A stretch of DNA of 64,000 nucleotides from Variovorax sp. PBL-H6 (GTDB lineage Bacteria > Pseudomonadota > Gammaproteobacteria > Burkholderiales > Burkholderiaceae_C): NCBI RefSeq assembly GCF_901827155.1, contig NZ_LR594659.1, positions 2,418,001 to 2,482,000 of the forward strand. The letters are read 5' to 3'. The translations under genes were made by a program, and so were the position numbers. This document shows positions 27,107 through 36,030 of this stretch, piece after piece. The notes under the pieces are model-generated. The model ran no database searches and had not been told where the DNA came from. It saw only the letters and a list, made by a program, of their open reading frames with translations. How positions within the stretch are numbered: position 1 is the stretch's first letter; each line of letters starts with the position of its first letter.

Positions 27107-28669
27107 ACGCGCCGCCAGCGACGAATCGCCCAGTGCGACGCTGTTGGGCGCCAGCGCCGTAGCGTTGGCGCCGTAGGCGGCGGCATTCGGCGATGCGACC
27201 TGCGCGTTGGCGCCGACGGCGATGGCGCCGGGGGCCCCGGACGCGATGCGCGACTGGGCGCCGATCGCGATGGCTGCCGGCGCCGACTCGGCGACGGCCG
27301 CGTGGAAGCCGACCGCCACGGCGCCCGGCGAGGCAACCTCCGCGCGGGTGCCGCCTACGAATGCGCCGTCGGCCGTGGCCCGCGCCTGATAGCCGATCAC
27401 CGTGTCGAGCGCACGCGCCTGGCTGCCGGCACCGATGGCGGTGCTGCCCGCTCCGAGCGCGGAAGCGGCATGACCCATGGCCGCGGAATCCGTGGCTGCC
27501 GCGTTGCTGGCCGCGCCCATGGCCGTGGAGCGCAAGCCGGTCGCCAACGCGGAAGCGCCGGCTGCGGTACTGTCGTCCTGCACAGCCTGCGAGCCCGTGC
27601 CCACGGCGCTCGCCTGGTTGCCCGACGCGAGCGCGTCGGCGCCATAGGCGCTCGCTTGCGCGCCGATGGCCTGCGAACTGCGGCCCGTTGCGGTTGTCCG
27701 CGTCATGCTGGCCAGGCTGCCCTGGCCCGACGCAGTGGCCCCGTCGCCCGATGCACGCGCGCCTTGTCCGGTAGCTGATGCGTCGTCGCCGTCCGCCAGG
27801 CTCGACTGGCCGGTCGCGGTCGCATTCGTGCCTGTGGCTCGGGCGCCTTGGCCGTTGGCCGTGGCGCCCACCGCCGTAGCGCGGCTGCTCTGGCCGGTTG
27901 CGGTTGCGCCGGCAGCCGTGGCGTAAGCACTCTGTCCGGTGGCCGTCGTGTTGACGTCCGACGCAACGCTCGCCTGGCCGCTGGCAGTCGCGTTCAGCGC
28001 GCTCGCCCGGCTGCCCTGACCGGTCGCGGTTGCATTCGTGTCCGTGGCCTGGGCGTTCTGGCCGGCAGCGGTTGAATTCTGCGCGGTTGCCTGGCTGGCT
28101 TGGCCCGCGGCGGTCGCAGCGGTCCCCGTTGCAGAGGCCCCCTGTCCGCTGGCCGAGGCGTCCTGCGCAGTCGCGCGGCTGCCTTGGCCCAAGGCAGTGG
28201 CACGAACCGCGGTGGCTTGTGCATCCTGGCCCCCGGCCGTGGCGTTCTCCCCGGCGGCACGGCTGCCCCCGCCGATTGCGGTGGTGCCGGTGGCGATGGC
28301 TTGGGCTCCCTGACCCGTAGCGGTCGCGCCCTGCGCAGTCGCGCGGCTGGCCTGGCCGACGGCCGTTGCACCGGTGGCCGTGGCGCGTGCGTCCTGGCCC
28401 GTGGCGGTGGTGTCGTCAGCGGTCGCGCGGCTGCCTTGGCCTACGGTGGTCGAGCGGGTGCCTGTGGCCTGCGCATCCTGGCCCAGTGCGGTGGCATCGG
28501 CCTGGGTCGCGCTGGCGCCGGCGCCAACGGCTGTTGCGCGGGCAGCGGTTGCCTGGCTTCCCGCTCCGACCGCGGTCGTGTCGCTTCCGGTTGCCTGCGC
28601 ATCGGTCCCCAGGACCGTGGAAGTCCCCGTGCTGGCGATGCTGCCATTGCCGATGGCAATTGCGTCCGG
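27107..28669 (-). repeat. YadA-type head repeats (about 37 x 42 bp)
   Basis: Degenerate 42-bp units, each coding a 14-residue left-handed parallel beta-roll turn. Typical turns read ATATGQGSRATAQG or ATAVGAGASATQAD, with the conserved x-A-x-G-x-x-A-x-A pattern. Central units have Thr-Ala-x-Gly-Gln and are more alike than the edge units, which suggests expansion by unequal exchange. Confidence 0.85.
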
Positions 28670-29577
28670 GTCAGCCGTCTGCGCCGCCCGGCCATTGCTG
28701 TCGCCAAGGCCGGAGACCGCGCCGCCGCCCAGCGTGATGCCGGGCGCATAGGTCTGCCCATCGGCGTTGCCGAGGCGAAGCGCGCCGCCCATGGCCGAGA
28801 CGCCTTGCGAGGCCTCGAGCGAATTGACTGACGCGGCTCCCGTCACATCGACCCGACCGGCCACGGCAAGGTTGTTGTTGAAGATGGAGTCGCCAGACAC
28901 GTTGGCGCCGCCCGCCTGGACCGTGACGTACCCGTGAAGGCCTGTTCGCAGTTGGGGAGCCCGCGGGCCTCTTCGTCGAGATCGGTCAGCTCCTTGTTGC
29001 TGACCTGGCCCGCGATGGCGACGCCGAGGCCTGCGAGATTGGCGCCCGCCGCGGCGGCCTGGGCCACGATGCCCGGGATTTCAGCAGCGATGATGATTGC
29101 CCCGGCGGCTTCCACAGCCAGACCGGCGATATCGGCGATCGCCGCCGCCGATTGGGTGGCCAACAGACCTGCATTCAGATCATTGACCGTTCGCTGGACC
29201 TGGATGGCCCGGTCATCCAGCTGCTGTGCGCAGCTGGCTTGGCCGAGGCCCACTTGGGTCGTGCTTGTCGTGACATCGGGAGGCGTTGGGGGCCCCGCCT
29301 TCGGCCCCGCGGAAATCTGCGTTTGTGCGTGCGCCGTGCCGAGGCCCAGACAGGCAGTCAAGCCAAGCAGCATTGCCAGAGATCGAAGCTGTCCGGGCCG
29401 CGCCAGGCCCTTCTGTTGCGTCCAAGCACTATTAACCATTTGTTTGACAACCAAAAGTCCGCAATGGTGCGGAACCATCGAGGCGACGCGGCCTCGTTGT
29501 CACAATTGATCAGGCTCCGCAGTCCACCTGGAAGGCCAGTCCGGTGCAGGAGGCGCAGACGTGGCTGGGTGGCGCTG

Positions 29578-30972
29578 CTATGCGCGTGCGGTCCTCGAAG
29601 CGGTTTCGGGATCGGGCCGGTGGGCATCAGCGTCGTCGATGTCGCGCCCCGTGAAGTCCTTGAGCCACAGCAAGCCCAGCAGCGACACCAGCGTCATGCC
29701 GAGCAGGTACCACGCCGGTGCCAGCTTGTTGCCGCTCGCGCCCACCAGCCAGGTGCTGACAAAGGGCGAGAAGCCGCCGAAGAGTGCCACGCCCACGCTG
29801 TAGACCAGCGACATGCCGCTGGCGCGCACATGCTTGGGGAACATCTCCGGGAGCATCGTGATGGTGGGCACGGTCTGCACCACCAGCGCGGTGCTCAGCA
29901 GCCCGACCACGATGAACAGCACGGCCGGCGTGGGCGAGGCATTGAGCCACCAGAAAGCGGGGTAGATCATGAGCGCCATGGCGACGCGGCCCCAGACGAT
30001 CAGCGGCTTGCGCCCGACGCGATCGGAAGCGACGCCCACCAGCGGCGCCAGCACGAAGGACAGCAGGCCCGTGAGCACCGCGCCGAGCAGCGCCACCGTG
30101 GGCGGCAGGCCCAGCTCGCGCACCGCATAGGTCGGCATGTAGAAGGTCACCACATAGGCCGCGGCAGTGCCCCCGAGCACGCTGAGGATGGCGGCCAGCA
30201 CGGTGCGCCCGTGTTCGCTGCACACCTCGGCGATGCTGCTGCGCCGTTCGGTTGCGGCCGGCGTTCCCGCGGTCTCCAGCGATTCGTCGAGATGGCGGCG
30301 GATGTACATGCCCACCGGTGCGATCAGCATCCCGATGAAGAAAGGTACGCGCCAGCCCCACGCTTCCATCCCCTGAGGGCCCAGCGACGCGGTCAGGCCG
30401 CCGGCCACTGCCGCGCCGAGCAGGATGCCCAGTCCCTGGCTCGCGAACTGCCAGCTTGCCATGTAGCCGCGATTGGCGGGCGTCGCATGCTCGACCAGCA
30501 GCGTGGTGGAAGCGCCGACCTCGCCGCCCGCGGAGAACCCCTGGAGCAGCCGCGCCAGCACGATCAGGATCGGCGCCGCGACGCCGATCTGCGCATAGGT
30601 GGGTGCGAAGGCGATCATGGCGCAGCCCAGTGCCATCAGGAAGATGGTGAGCGTCATGGCCTTCTTGCGGCCCGCGCGGTCGGCGTAGGCGCCGATCACG
30701 ATGCCGCCCAGTGGCCTCATGATGAAGCCGACACCGAAGCTGCCCACCGTGAGCAGGAGCTGGCCGTAGCTGTTGAAGGTGGGGAAGAAGAGCTTGCCGA
30801 TTACCAGGGCCAGGAAGCCGTAGATGGTGAAGTCGAAGAACTCGAGGCCGTTGCCGATGGTGGTGGCGACGATGGTCTTGCGCCGGCTCATTGGCGTCGC
30901 TTCGCCTGTCGCTCCGGTGCGATGAGCCTTCGGAGCGGCCGTGAGGCTCGTGGGCGAATGTTGCTGGGTCAT
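29578..30972 (-). CDS. MFS transporter of the metabolite:H+ symporter (MHS) family
   Basis: 464 residues with 12 predicted membrane helices. Seen: TTIGNGLEFFDFTIYGFLAL in helix 1, RPLGGIVIGAYADRAGRKKA as the MHS loop motif, ARLLQGFSAGGEVGASTTLL, and MLPEMFPKHVRASGMSLVYS. This matches ShiA, ProP or citrate-type symporters. Substrate unknown, probably an organic acid or compatible solute. The first about 29 residues are unlike other MHS proteins, and their DNA (30885-30949) is a copy of the dispersed repeat seen at 40.6 and 54.7 kb. MSRRKT at residue 28 may be the ancestral start. Confidence 0.9.
   Translation of the reverse strand: MTQQHSPTSLTAAPKAHRTGATGEATPMSRRKTIVATTIGNGLEFFDFTIYGFLALVIGKLFFPTFNSYGQLLLTVGSFGVGFIMRPLGGIVIGAYADRAGRKKAMTLTIFLMALGCAMIAFAPTYAQIGVAAPILIVLARLLQGFSAGGEVGASTTLLVEHATPANRGYMASWQFASQGLGILLGAAVAGGLTASLGPQGMEAWGWRVPFFIGMLIAPVGMYIRRHLDESLETAGTPAATERRSSIAEVCSEHGRTVLAAILSVLGGTAAAYVVTFYMPTYAVRELGLPPTVALLGAVLTGLLSFVLAPLVGVASDRVGRKPLIVWGRVAMALMIYPAFWWLNASPTPAVLFIVVGLLSTALVVQTVPTITMLPEMFPKHVRASGMSLVYSVGVALFGGFSPFVSTWLVGASGNKLAPAWYLLGMTLVSLLGLLWLKDFTGRDIDDADAHRPDPETASRTARA
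30885..30949. repeat. Dispersed 60-bp repeat, diverged copy at the start of the MHS transporter gene
   Basis: Aligned by eye to the tandem copies at 40608, about 55 of 70 positions agree, including the ends GGCTCA and CTTCGGAGCGGCCGTG. On the coding strand it gives TAAPKAHRTGATGEATPMSR, parallel to TAAPKANSTEAEGEGTPVSR read from the 40.6-kb copies. It therefore supplies residues about 8-29 of the transporter. Confidence 0.7.
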
Positions 30973-31110
30973 CTGGGCTCCTCTTGTTGTGATGGCGGCG
31001 GTGCCGACACCTCGAGGATATCGGCAACTGTTGACATTCACGAAGCCGAGCCGCCTCCAGGCTGTCGATGCGGCACACTTCCGCCATCCACGCAACAAAC
31101 TCTTCCGCCC

Positions 31111-31779
31111 ATGTCCCTCGCCCCCATCGAGATCGAAACCGCTCCCAACCCGAATGCCACCGTGCTCCTGATGCATGGGCTGGGCGCCGACGGCAATGAT
31201 TTCGTGCCCATCGCCAGCGAGCTCGACCTCTCGGCTGTCGGCCCGGTGCGTTTCGTGTTCCCCAACGCGCCGGTGATCCCGGTCACCATCAACGGCGGCT
31301 ACCGCATGCCGGCCTGGTACGACATCGCCGCGCCCGACCTGGTCAAGCGGGAGGACGAGGCCGGCCTGCGCCGGTCGCAGGCTGCGATCGAGGCGCTGAT
31401 CGCCAACGAGAAGCAGCGCGGGATCCCGGCCGGGCGCATCGTGGTCGCCGGCTTCTCCCAGGGCTGCGCGATGGCGCTGATGACCGGACTGCGGCATGCC
31501 GAGCGGCTGGCCGGCATCGTCGGGCTCTCGGGTTACCTGCCGCTGGCCGCGACCACCGCTGCCGAGCGCCACGCGGCCAACCATGACGTACCGATCTTCC
31601 TCGGCCACGGCACCCGCGACGGCGTGGTGCAGATCGAGCGTGCCCGCGCATCGCGCGATGCGCTCGCGGCGCTGGGCCATGCCGTCGAATGGCACGAGTA
31701 CCCGATGGAGCACTCGGTGTGCATGGAGGAGGTTGCCGACCTCAATCGCTTCTTGCTGCGCGTCCTCGCCACGACCTGA
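31111..31779 (+). CDS. Carboxylesterase / acyl-protein thioesterase-like hydrolase
   Basis: 222 residues, alpha/beta hydrolase of the phospholipase/carboxylesterase group. Seen: VLLMHGLGADGNDFVPIASE (oxyanion loop), the nucleophile elbow VVAGFSQGCAMAL, FLGHGTRDGVVQ for the acid, and EYPMEHSVCMEE with the catalytic His. Cytoplasmic; hydrolyses carboxyl esters or thioesters of unknown identity. ATG at 31111 is chosen over a much longer open frame because the latter is the complement of the MHS gene. Confidence 0.92.
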   Translation: MSLAPIEIETAPNPNATVLLMHGLGADGNDFVPIASELDLSAVGPVRFVFPNAPVIPVTINGGYRMPAWYDIAAPDLVKREDEAGLRRSQAAIEALIANEKQRGIPAGRIVVAGFSQGCAMALMTGLRHAERLAGIVGLSGYLPLAATTAAERHAANHDVPIFLGHGTRDGVVQIERARASRDALAALGHAVEWHEYPMEHSVCMEEVADLNRFLLRVLATT

Positions 31780-31893
31780 CATCGGGATCGGCGCTATAGC
31801 AGAAAGGGCGTTGGCGCTTTAAATACGGGTGTCAGCAGGCTGTCCGCGGCCGTGCTACCTTCCGGCCCACAACGATTCACCGGTCATGACGAC

Positions 31894-33471
31894 ATGAGCA
31901 AACTACCGGAGCGCCTGGGAGCGCTCGCACCAGCGCGCCTGAAGGGAGTCCGCCGAGGGATCGAGAAGGAGAGCCTGCGCGCGCAGCCCGACGGCAAGCT
32001 GGCGGCGACGCCACATCCCGCCGCCCTCGGGTCGGCGCTGACCCACCCGCACATCACGACCGATTTCAGCGAGTCGCAGCTGGAGTTGATCACTGGCGTG
32101 CACGCCGACGTCGAGACCTGCCTGGCCGAACTCGCGGAGGTCCACCAGTTCACCTATCGCGCGCTCGCGGAGGCCGGCGACGAGCGGCTGTGGGTGTCGA
32201 GCATGCCCTGCGGCCTGCCGCCGGACGAGACCATCCCGATCGGGCGCTACGGGTCCTCGAACGTGGGCCGCGCCAAGAGCGTCTATCGCATGGGCCTGAG
32301 CCACCGCTACGGGCGGCGCATGCAGACCATCTCCGGCATCCACTACAACTGGTCGATGCCCGACGTCTCGAGCGCGGAGTACTTCGCGCTGATCCGCAAC
32401 TTCCGCCGCCATGCCTTCCTGCTGCTGTACCTGTTCGGTGCCTCGCCGGCCCTGTGCTCGAGCTTCGTGGCAGGGCGCGCGCACGAGCTGAAGCCGCTGG
32501 GCGAGGGCGCCGTGCACATGCCTTACGGCACTTCGCTGCGCATGGGGCGGCTCGGCTACCAGAGCGAGGCCCAGGCTTCGCTGGCGGTGAGCTACAACAG
32601 CCTCGATGGCTATGCCGCCTCGCTGCAGGACGCGCTGACCCGGCCCTGGCCGGCCTACGAGGCGATCGGCATCCAGAACCTGGGCGGCGAGTACAACCAG
32701 CTCGCCACCAGCCTGCTGCAGATCGAGAACGAGTTCTACGGCACGATCCGCCCCAAGCGCGTGATCTTCCCCGGCGAGCGGCCGCTGCATGCGCTGCGCG
32801 AGCGCGGCGTCGAATACGTCGAGGTGCGGCTGATGGACCTCGATCCCTTCGAGCCCCTGGGCATCAATGCCTCGACCATGCGCTTCCTGGACGTCTTCCT
32901 GCTGCACTGCCTCCTGGCCGACAGCCCGCCCGATACGCGCGAGGAGATCGCCGAACTGGCGCAGAACCAGCATCTCACGGCCGCGTGCGGACGCGAGCCG
33001 GGGCTGCAGCTGCTGCGCGGGGGCCGCGAGGTGGCGCTGACCGACTGGGGCGCCGAACTGCTGGAGGGCTGCGTCCCCATTGCCGCCGCGCTGGACGCGG
33101 CCCATGGCGGCGGCCACCATGCCGAGGCGGTGCGCGCCGCCCAGAAGGCGCTGGCCGAGCCGGCCTTGCTGCCTTCGGCGCGCGTGCTCGAGGCGATGGC
33201 GCGCTCGCACGGCAATTCCTTCATCGACTTCGTGCGCGCCCGTTCCGAAGAGACGCGCGCCGCGCTGCTGGCACTGCCTTTCAGCCCCGAGCAGCAGGCG
33301 CGCTTCGAGCGCGCGACGCAGGAATCCATCGAGGCACAGAAGCAGATCGAGGCGGCCGACACCATGCCCTTCGAGATCTACCGCGAGCAGTACGTCTCGC
33401 CCGCGCGCCTCGGCTTCAAGAAGCACTGGATCGACTCGCCCCAGATCGTCACCCAGCCGGCTGCGCTATGA
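31894..33471 (+). CDS. gshA: Glutamate-cysteine ligase
   Basis: 525 residues, first step of glutathione synthesis (Glu + Cys + ATP to gamma-glutamylcysteine). Seen: GVRRGIEKESLRAQPDGKLA and HITTDFSESQLELITGVHAD, both diagnostic of the proteobacterial GshA type; LWVSSMPCGLP; SGIHYNWSMPD; and EYVEVRLMDLDPFEPLGI. Length matches E. coli GshA. ATG at 31894 (MSKLPERLG) is preferred over an in-frame codon 42 bp upstream. Its stop overlaps the convergent ornithine cyclodeaminase stop by six bases. Gamma-Glu-Cys is also a thiol donor for some EgtB enzymes. Confidence 0.93.
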   Translation: MSKLPERLGALAPARLKGVRRGIEKESLRAQPDGKLAATPHPAALGSALTHPHITTDFSESQLELITGVHADVETCLAELAEVHQFTYRALAEAGDERLWVSSMPCGLPPDETIPIGRYGSSNVGRAKSVYRMGLSHRYGRRMQTISGIHYNWSMPDVSSAEYFALIRNFRRHAFLLLYLFGASPALCSSFVAGRAHELKPLGEGAVHMPYGTSLRMGRLGYQSEAQASLAVSYNSLDGYAASLQDALTRPWPAYEAIGIQNLGGEYNQLATSLLQIENEFYGTIRPKRVIFPGERPLHALRERGVEYVEVRLMDLDPFEPLGINASTMRFLDVFLLHCLLADSPPDTREEIAELAQNQHLTAACGREPGLQLLRGGREVALTDWGAELLEGCVPIAAALDAAHGGGHHAEAVRAAQKALAEPALLPSARVLEAMARSHGNSFIDFVRARSEETRAALLALPFSPEQQARFERATQESIEAQKQIEAADTMPFEIYREQYVSPARLGFKKHWIDSPQIVTQPAAL

Positions 33472-34488
33472 GGCGATGAGGCGGAACAGGTCCTTGGGGT
33501 CGCCGTCCGGCGGCGCAAGGGCGATGTCCTGTCCCACGCCATGCTCCAGCGCAAGCCGGTGGACCAGGCGCAGCGCGGAGTAGTCTTCCAGCGCGAAGCC
33601 TACCGAGTCGAAGACCGTCACCTGCCCGTCGTGCTGCCGTCCAGGCTCGGCGCCTGCGAGCACCCGCCAGAGCTCGACCACCGGAAAGTCGGCCGGCAAC
33701 TGCTGAATCTCGCCTTCGATGCGCGTCTGCGGCGCGTATTCGACGAAGACCCGCGCGGCCTTCAGCACATCGACGTGCAACTCGGTCTTGCCGGGGCAGT
33801 CGCCGCCGACCGCGTTGATGTGCATGCCCGGCTCGATCATGCCGGCCGTGAGGAGGGTCGCGCGCGCCTTGCGTGCCGTCAGCGTGCTCACGACGTGCGC
33901 GCCGCGGACCGCCTCGGCGATGCCGGCCGCGCGCTGCACGCGCAGGTCCGGATACGCCGCCAGGTTGCGTACCAGCTTGTCGGTCGCGGCCGGATCGAGG
34001 TCGTAGACCCTCACCTCGTCTACACCGAGCAGCGCATGGAAGGCCAGGGCCTGGAACTCGGCCTGGGCGCCGTTGCCGATCAGCGCCATGCTGCGTACGC
34101 CCGGCCGGGCGACCGCCTGCGCCGCGAGCGCCGACATGGCCGCGGTGCGCAGCGCGGTGGTGAGCGTGAGCTCGGCGAGCAGCAGCGGAAAGCCGGTCTC
34201 CACCTCGGCAAGTACGCCGAACGCCATCACCGTGGGCAGGCCACGGCCCGTATTGGCAGGATGGCCGTTGACGTACTTGAAGGCATAGTGCCGCGCGTCG
34301 GATACCGGCATCAGCTCGATCACGCCCAGCGCCGAATGGCTGGCGAGGCGGGCCGACTTGTCGAACTCGGGCCAGCGCAGGAAATCCTCGCGCAGGGTCT
34401 GCGCCAGTGTCGCGAGGAAGCGAGGCGCTCCCATCGCCCTGACGAGGGCTGACAAGGCGTGGATGTCGACGAAGCGTGTGGTTGCCAT
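33466..34488 (-). CDS. Ornithine cyclodeaminase
   Basis: 340 residues, mu-crystallin family. Converts L-ornithine to L-proline and ammonia with bound NAD+. Seen: HYAFKYVNGHPANTGRGLPT (substrate Lys and Arg region), SMALIGNGAQAEFQALAFHA (NAD loop), HVVSTLTARKA, HINAVGGDCPGKTELHVDVL with the catalytic Asp, and DSVGFALEDYSALRLVH. The Asn-Gly start of the NAD loop and the overall length match true OCDs rather than alanine dehydrogenase-like relatives. It runs opposite to the receiver protein across about 140 bp. Confidence 0.9.
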   Translation of the reverse strand: MATTRFVDIHALSALVRAMGAPRFLATLAQTLREDFLRWPEFDKSARLASHSALGVIELMPVSDARHYAFKYVNGHPANTGRGLPTVMAFGVLAEVETGFPLLLAELTLTTALRTAAMSALAAQAVARPGVRSMALIGNGAQAEFQALAFHALLGVDEVRVYDLDPAATDKLVRNLAAYPDLRVQRAAGIAEAVRGAHVVSTLTARKARATLLTAGMIEPGMHINAVGGDCPGKTELHVDVLKAARVFVEYAPQTRIEGEIQQLPADFPVVELWRVLAGAEPGRQHDGQVTVFDSVGFALEDYSALRLVHRLALEHGVGQDIALAPPDGDPKDLFRLIAS

Positions 34489-34629
34489 GTTTGAAAGAAA
34501 CTTGAGTATTAGTGGGGTAGGCGCTCACCTACCCGCGTTGAACCCGATGACTCACCAAGCTGTCGTTGTCGCGCCCGATCATGGACAAAGACAAAGATCC
34601 CAACAACCGTTTCGTTTCCCGAAGCCACC

Positions 34630-35007
34630 ATGACGTTCAAAACCTACCTGGTCGAAGACAACCCCGTGATCCGGGAGAACCTCGTAGGCTTCCTGGAGGA
34701 CATCGCGGATGCCACCGTCGTGGCCCATGCCGCGGGAGAACGAGAGGCAGTCGACTGGCTGGACCACCATCGCGACGGCTGGGACATGGCCATCGTCGAC
34801 CTGTTCCTGCAGGAAGGCAACGGGCTGGGCGTGGTCGATGCCGTTCGCCGGCGTGGCGCGCACCAGAAAGTGGTGGTGCTGAGCAACTACGCCACGCCGG
34901 ACATGCGCGCCCGGTCGAAGGCGCTCGGCGCCGATGCCTTCTTCGACAAGTCGGCCGAGATCGAACTGCTGCTCGACTACTGCGAGAAGCTGAGCCACCG
35001 GAACTGA
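34630..35007 (+). CDS. Stand-alone receiver-domain response regulator
   Basis: 125 residues, a single REC domain with no output domain. Seen: YLVEDNPVIRENL with the acidic pair, the phosphorylation site in MAIVDLFLQEGNG (Asp54), and the switch residues VVVLSNYAT and DAFFDKSAE with the conserved Lys. CheY-like proteins act by protein contact. No kinase lies next to it, so its partner is unknown. Confidence 0.9.
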   Translation: MTFKTYLVEDNPVIRENLVGFLEDIADATVVAHAAGEREAVDWLDHHRDGWDMAIVDLFLQEGNGLGVVDAVRRRGAHQKVVVLSNYATPDMRARSKALGADAFFDKSAEIELLLDYCEKLSHRN

Positions 35008-35100
35008 GCGGCAGCGCCGCGGCACCGGTCGCTGCAGACGGGCTTGACCTCGGGGGTGCTTCACCCCTTGAATCGGGGGAAAACCAAGGAGCCCCCATCC

Positions 35101-36030
35101 GTGTCTGCCGCCCCCAATCCGCTCTCCGATGGTGTCGCCTTCGTGCGCGGCGCCTATGTCCCGATCGCCGAGGCCGCGATCCCCATCACCGATTGGGGCT
35201 TCCTGCGCTCCGATGCCACCTACGACGTGGTCACCGTGTGGGATGGCGCCTTCTTCCGTCTCGACGCGCACCTGGAGCGGTTCATGCGCAGTTGCGAGCG
35301 CTTTCGCCTCGACCCGGGCCTCACGCCGGCGCAGATCACCGAAGTGCTGTCCGAGTGCGTGCGGCGCAGCGGCCTGGGCGATTCCTATGTGGAAATGATC
35401 GTCACGCGCGGACAGCCGCCCTGGGGCTCGCGCGACCCGCGCCAGGCGGTGAACCGCTTCTATGCCTTCGCGGTGCCCTTTGTCTGGATCGCCAACGAGG
35501 CGCAGCGCGAGCGCGGCCTGCATCTGAAGGTGAGCGCAGTCCAACGCATCCCCGCCGGCTCAGTCGACCCGACCGCCAAGAACTACCACTGGAACGACCT
35601 CACCATGGGCCTGCTCGGCGCGCTCGACGCCGGTGCCGACACGGTGGTGCTGAGCGATGCCCAGGGCAACGTGGTCGAAGGGCCGGGTTTCAACATCTTC
35701 TGCGTGAAGAACGGGGCGCTCGTCACGCCGAAGGAAGGTGTGCTCGAAGGCATCTCGCGCCGCACCGTGATCGAGATTGCCCGCGGACTCGATCTGCCGC
35801 TCGAACTGCGCGCCTTGCCGGCCGAGGAACTTCGCGGCGCCGACGAGGCCTTTCTCACGAGCTCGGGCGGCGGCCTGCTGCCGGTCACGCGCGTGGACGA
35901 CCGGGTGCTCGGCACGGGCCGGCCGGGGCCGCTTACCCAGCGCCTGCTTGCCGTCTACTGGGACTTGCATCGCGATCCGGCCTACAGCCAGCCCATCGAC
36001 TTTTCCCGAACAGGGGCCGCAGCCAGCTGA
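35101..36030 (+). CDS. Class IV aminotransferase (BCAT / D-amino-acid transaminase-like)
   Basis: 309 residues, fold-type IV PLP enzyme. Seen: AAIPITDWGFLRSDATYDVV at the start, DPTAKNYHWNDLTMGL with the PLP Lys160, VLSDAQGNVVEGPGFNIFCV with the cofactor Glu, and FLTSSGGGLLPVTRVD for the phosphate cup. The start GTG at 35101 has AAGGAG at a good distance; a TTG 57 bp upstream is in frame but less convincing. Substrate could be branched-chain or D-amino acids, or 4-amino-4-deoxychorismate. Its last 98 bp overlap the convergent acyltransferase gene. Confidence 0.87.
   Translation: MSAAPNPLSDGVAFVRGAYVPIAEAAIPITDWGFLRSDATYDVVTVWDGAFFRLDAHLERFMRSCERFRLDPGLTPAQITEVLSECVRRSGLGDSYVEMIVTRGQPPWGSRDPRQAVNRFYAFAVPFVWIANEAQRERGLHLKVSAVQRIPAGSVDPTAKNYHWNDLTMGLLGALDAGADTVVLSDAQGNVVEGPGFNIFCVKNGALVTPKEGVLEGISRRTVIEIARGLDLPLELRALPAEELRGADEAFLTSSGGGLLPVTRVDDRVLGTGRPGPLTQRLLAVYWDLHRDPAYSQPIDFSRTGAAAS

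Larger units (their letters stand above)
26627..29439 (-). pseudogene. Trimeric (YadA-type) autotransporter adhesin, broken by one frameshift
   Basis: Two frames together form one adhesin. The 5' part (from ATG 29439; 29478 is possible) has a signal peptide ending GTAHAQ, then a helical stretch ending NCEQAFTG. After that the frame turns to nonsense, while the next frame continues YVTVQAGGANVSGDSIFNNN. Supplying one base near 28930 (GGT-ACGTC to GGTAACGTC) restores reading. Downstream are about 37 head repeats of 14 residues, the neck QITNLAPGTAGTDAVNMDQL, a stalk of 11-residue repeats, and a four-strand YadA anchor ending AGFSFRFND. Signal and anchor are now in different frames, so as read it would not be displayed unless the shift is a sequencing error or is bypassed. 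Confidence 0.85.

Noticed and set aside
27107..28669. Possible CRISPR array or minisatellite
   Set aside because: The period is 42 bp with coding-type third-base variation and a conserved 14-residue peptide pattern. There are no unique spacers.
28920..28940. Phase-variable slippage site in the trimeric adhesin
   Set aside because: No homopolymer or short tandem repeat is present at the frame change.
31038..31292. Plus- and minus-strand short frames around the esterase start
   Set aside because: They carry no domain features and overlap the well-supported esterase frame.
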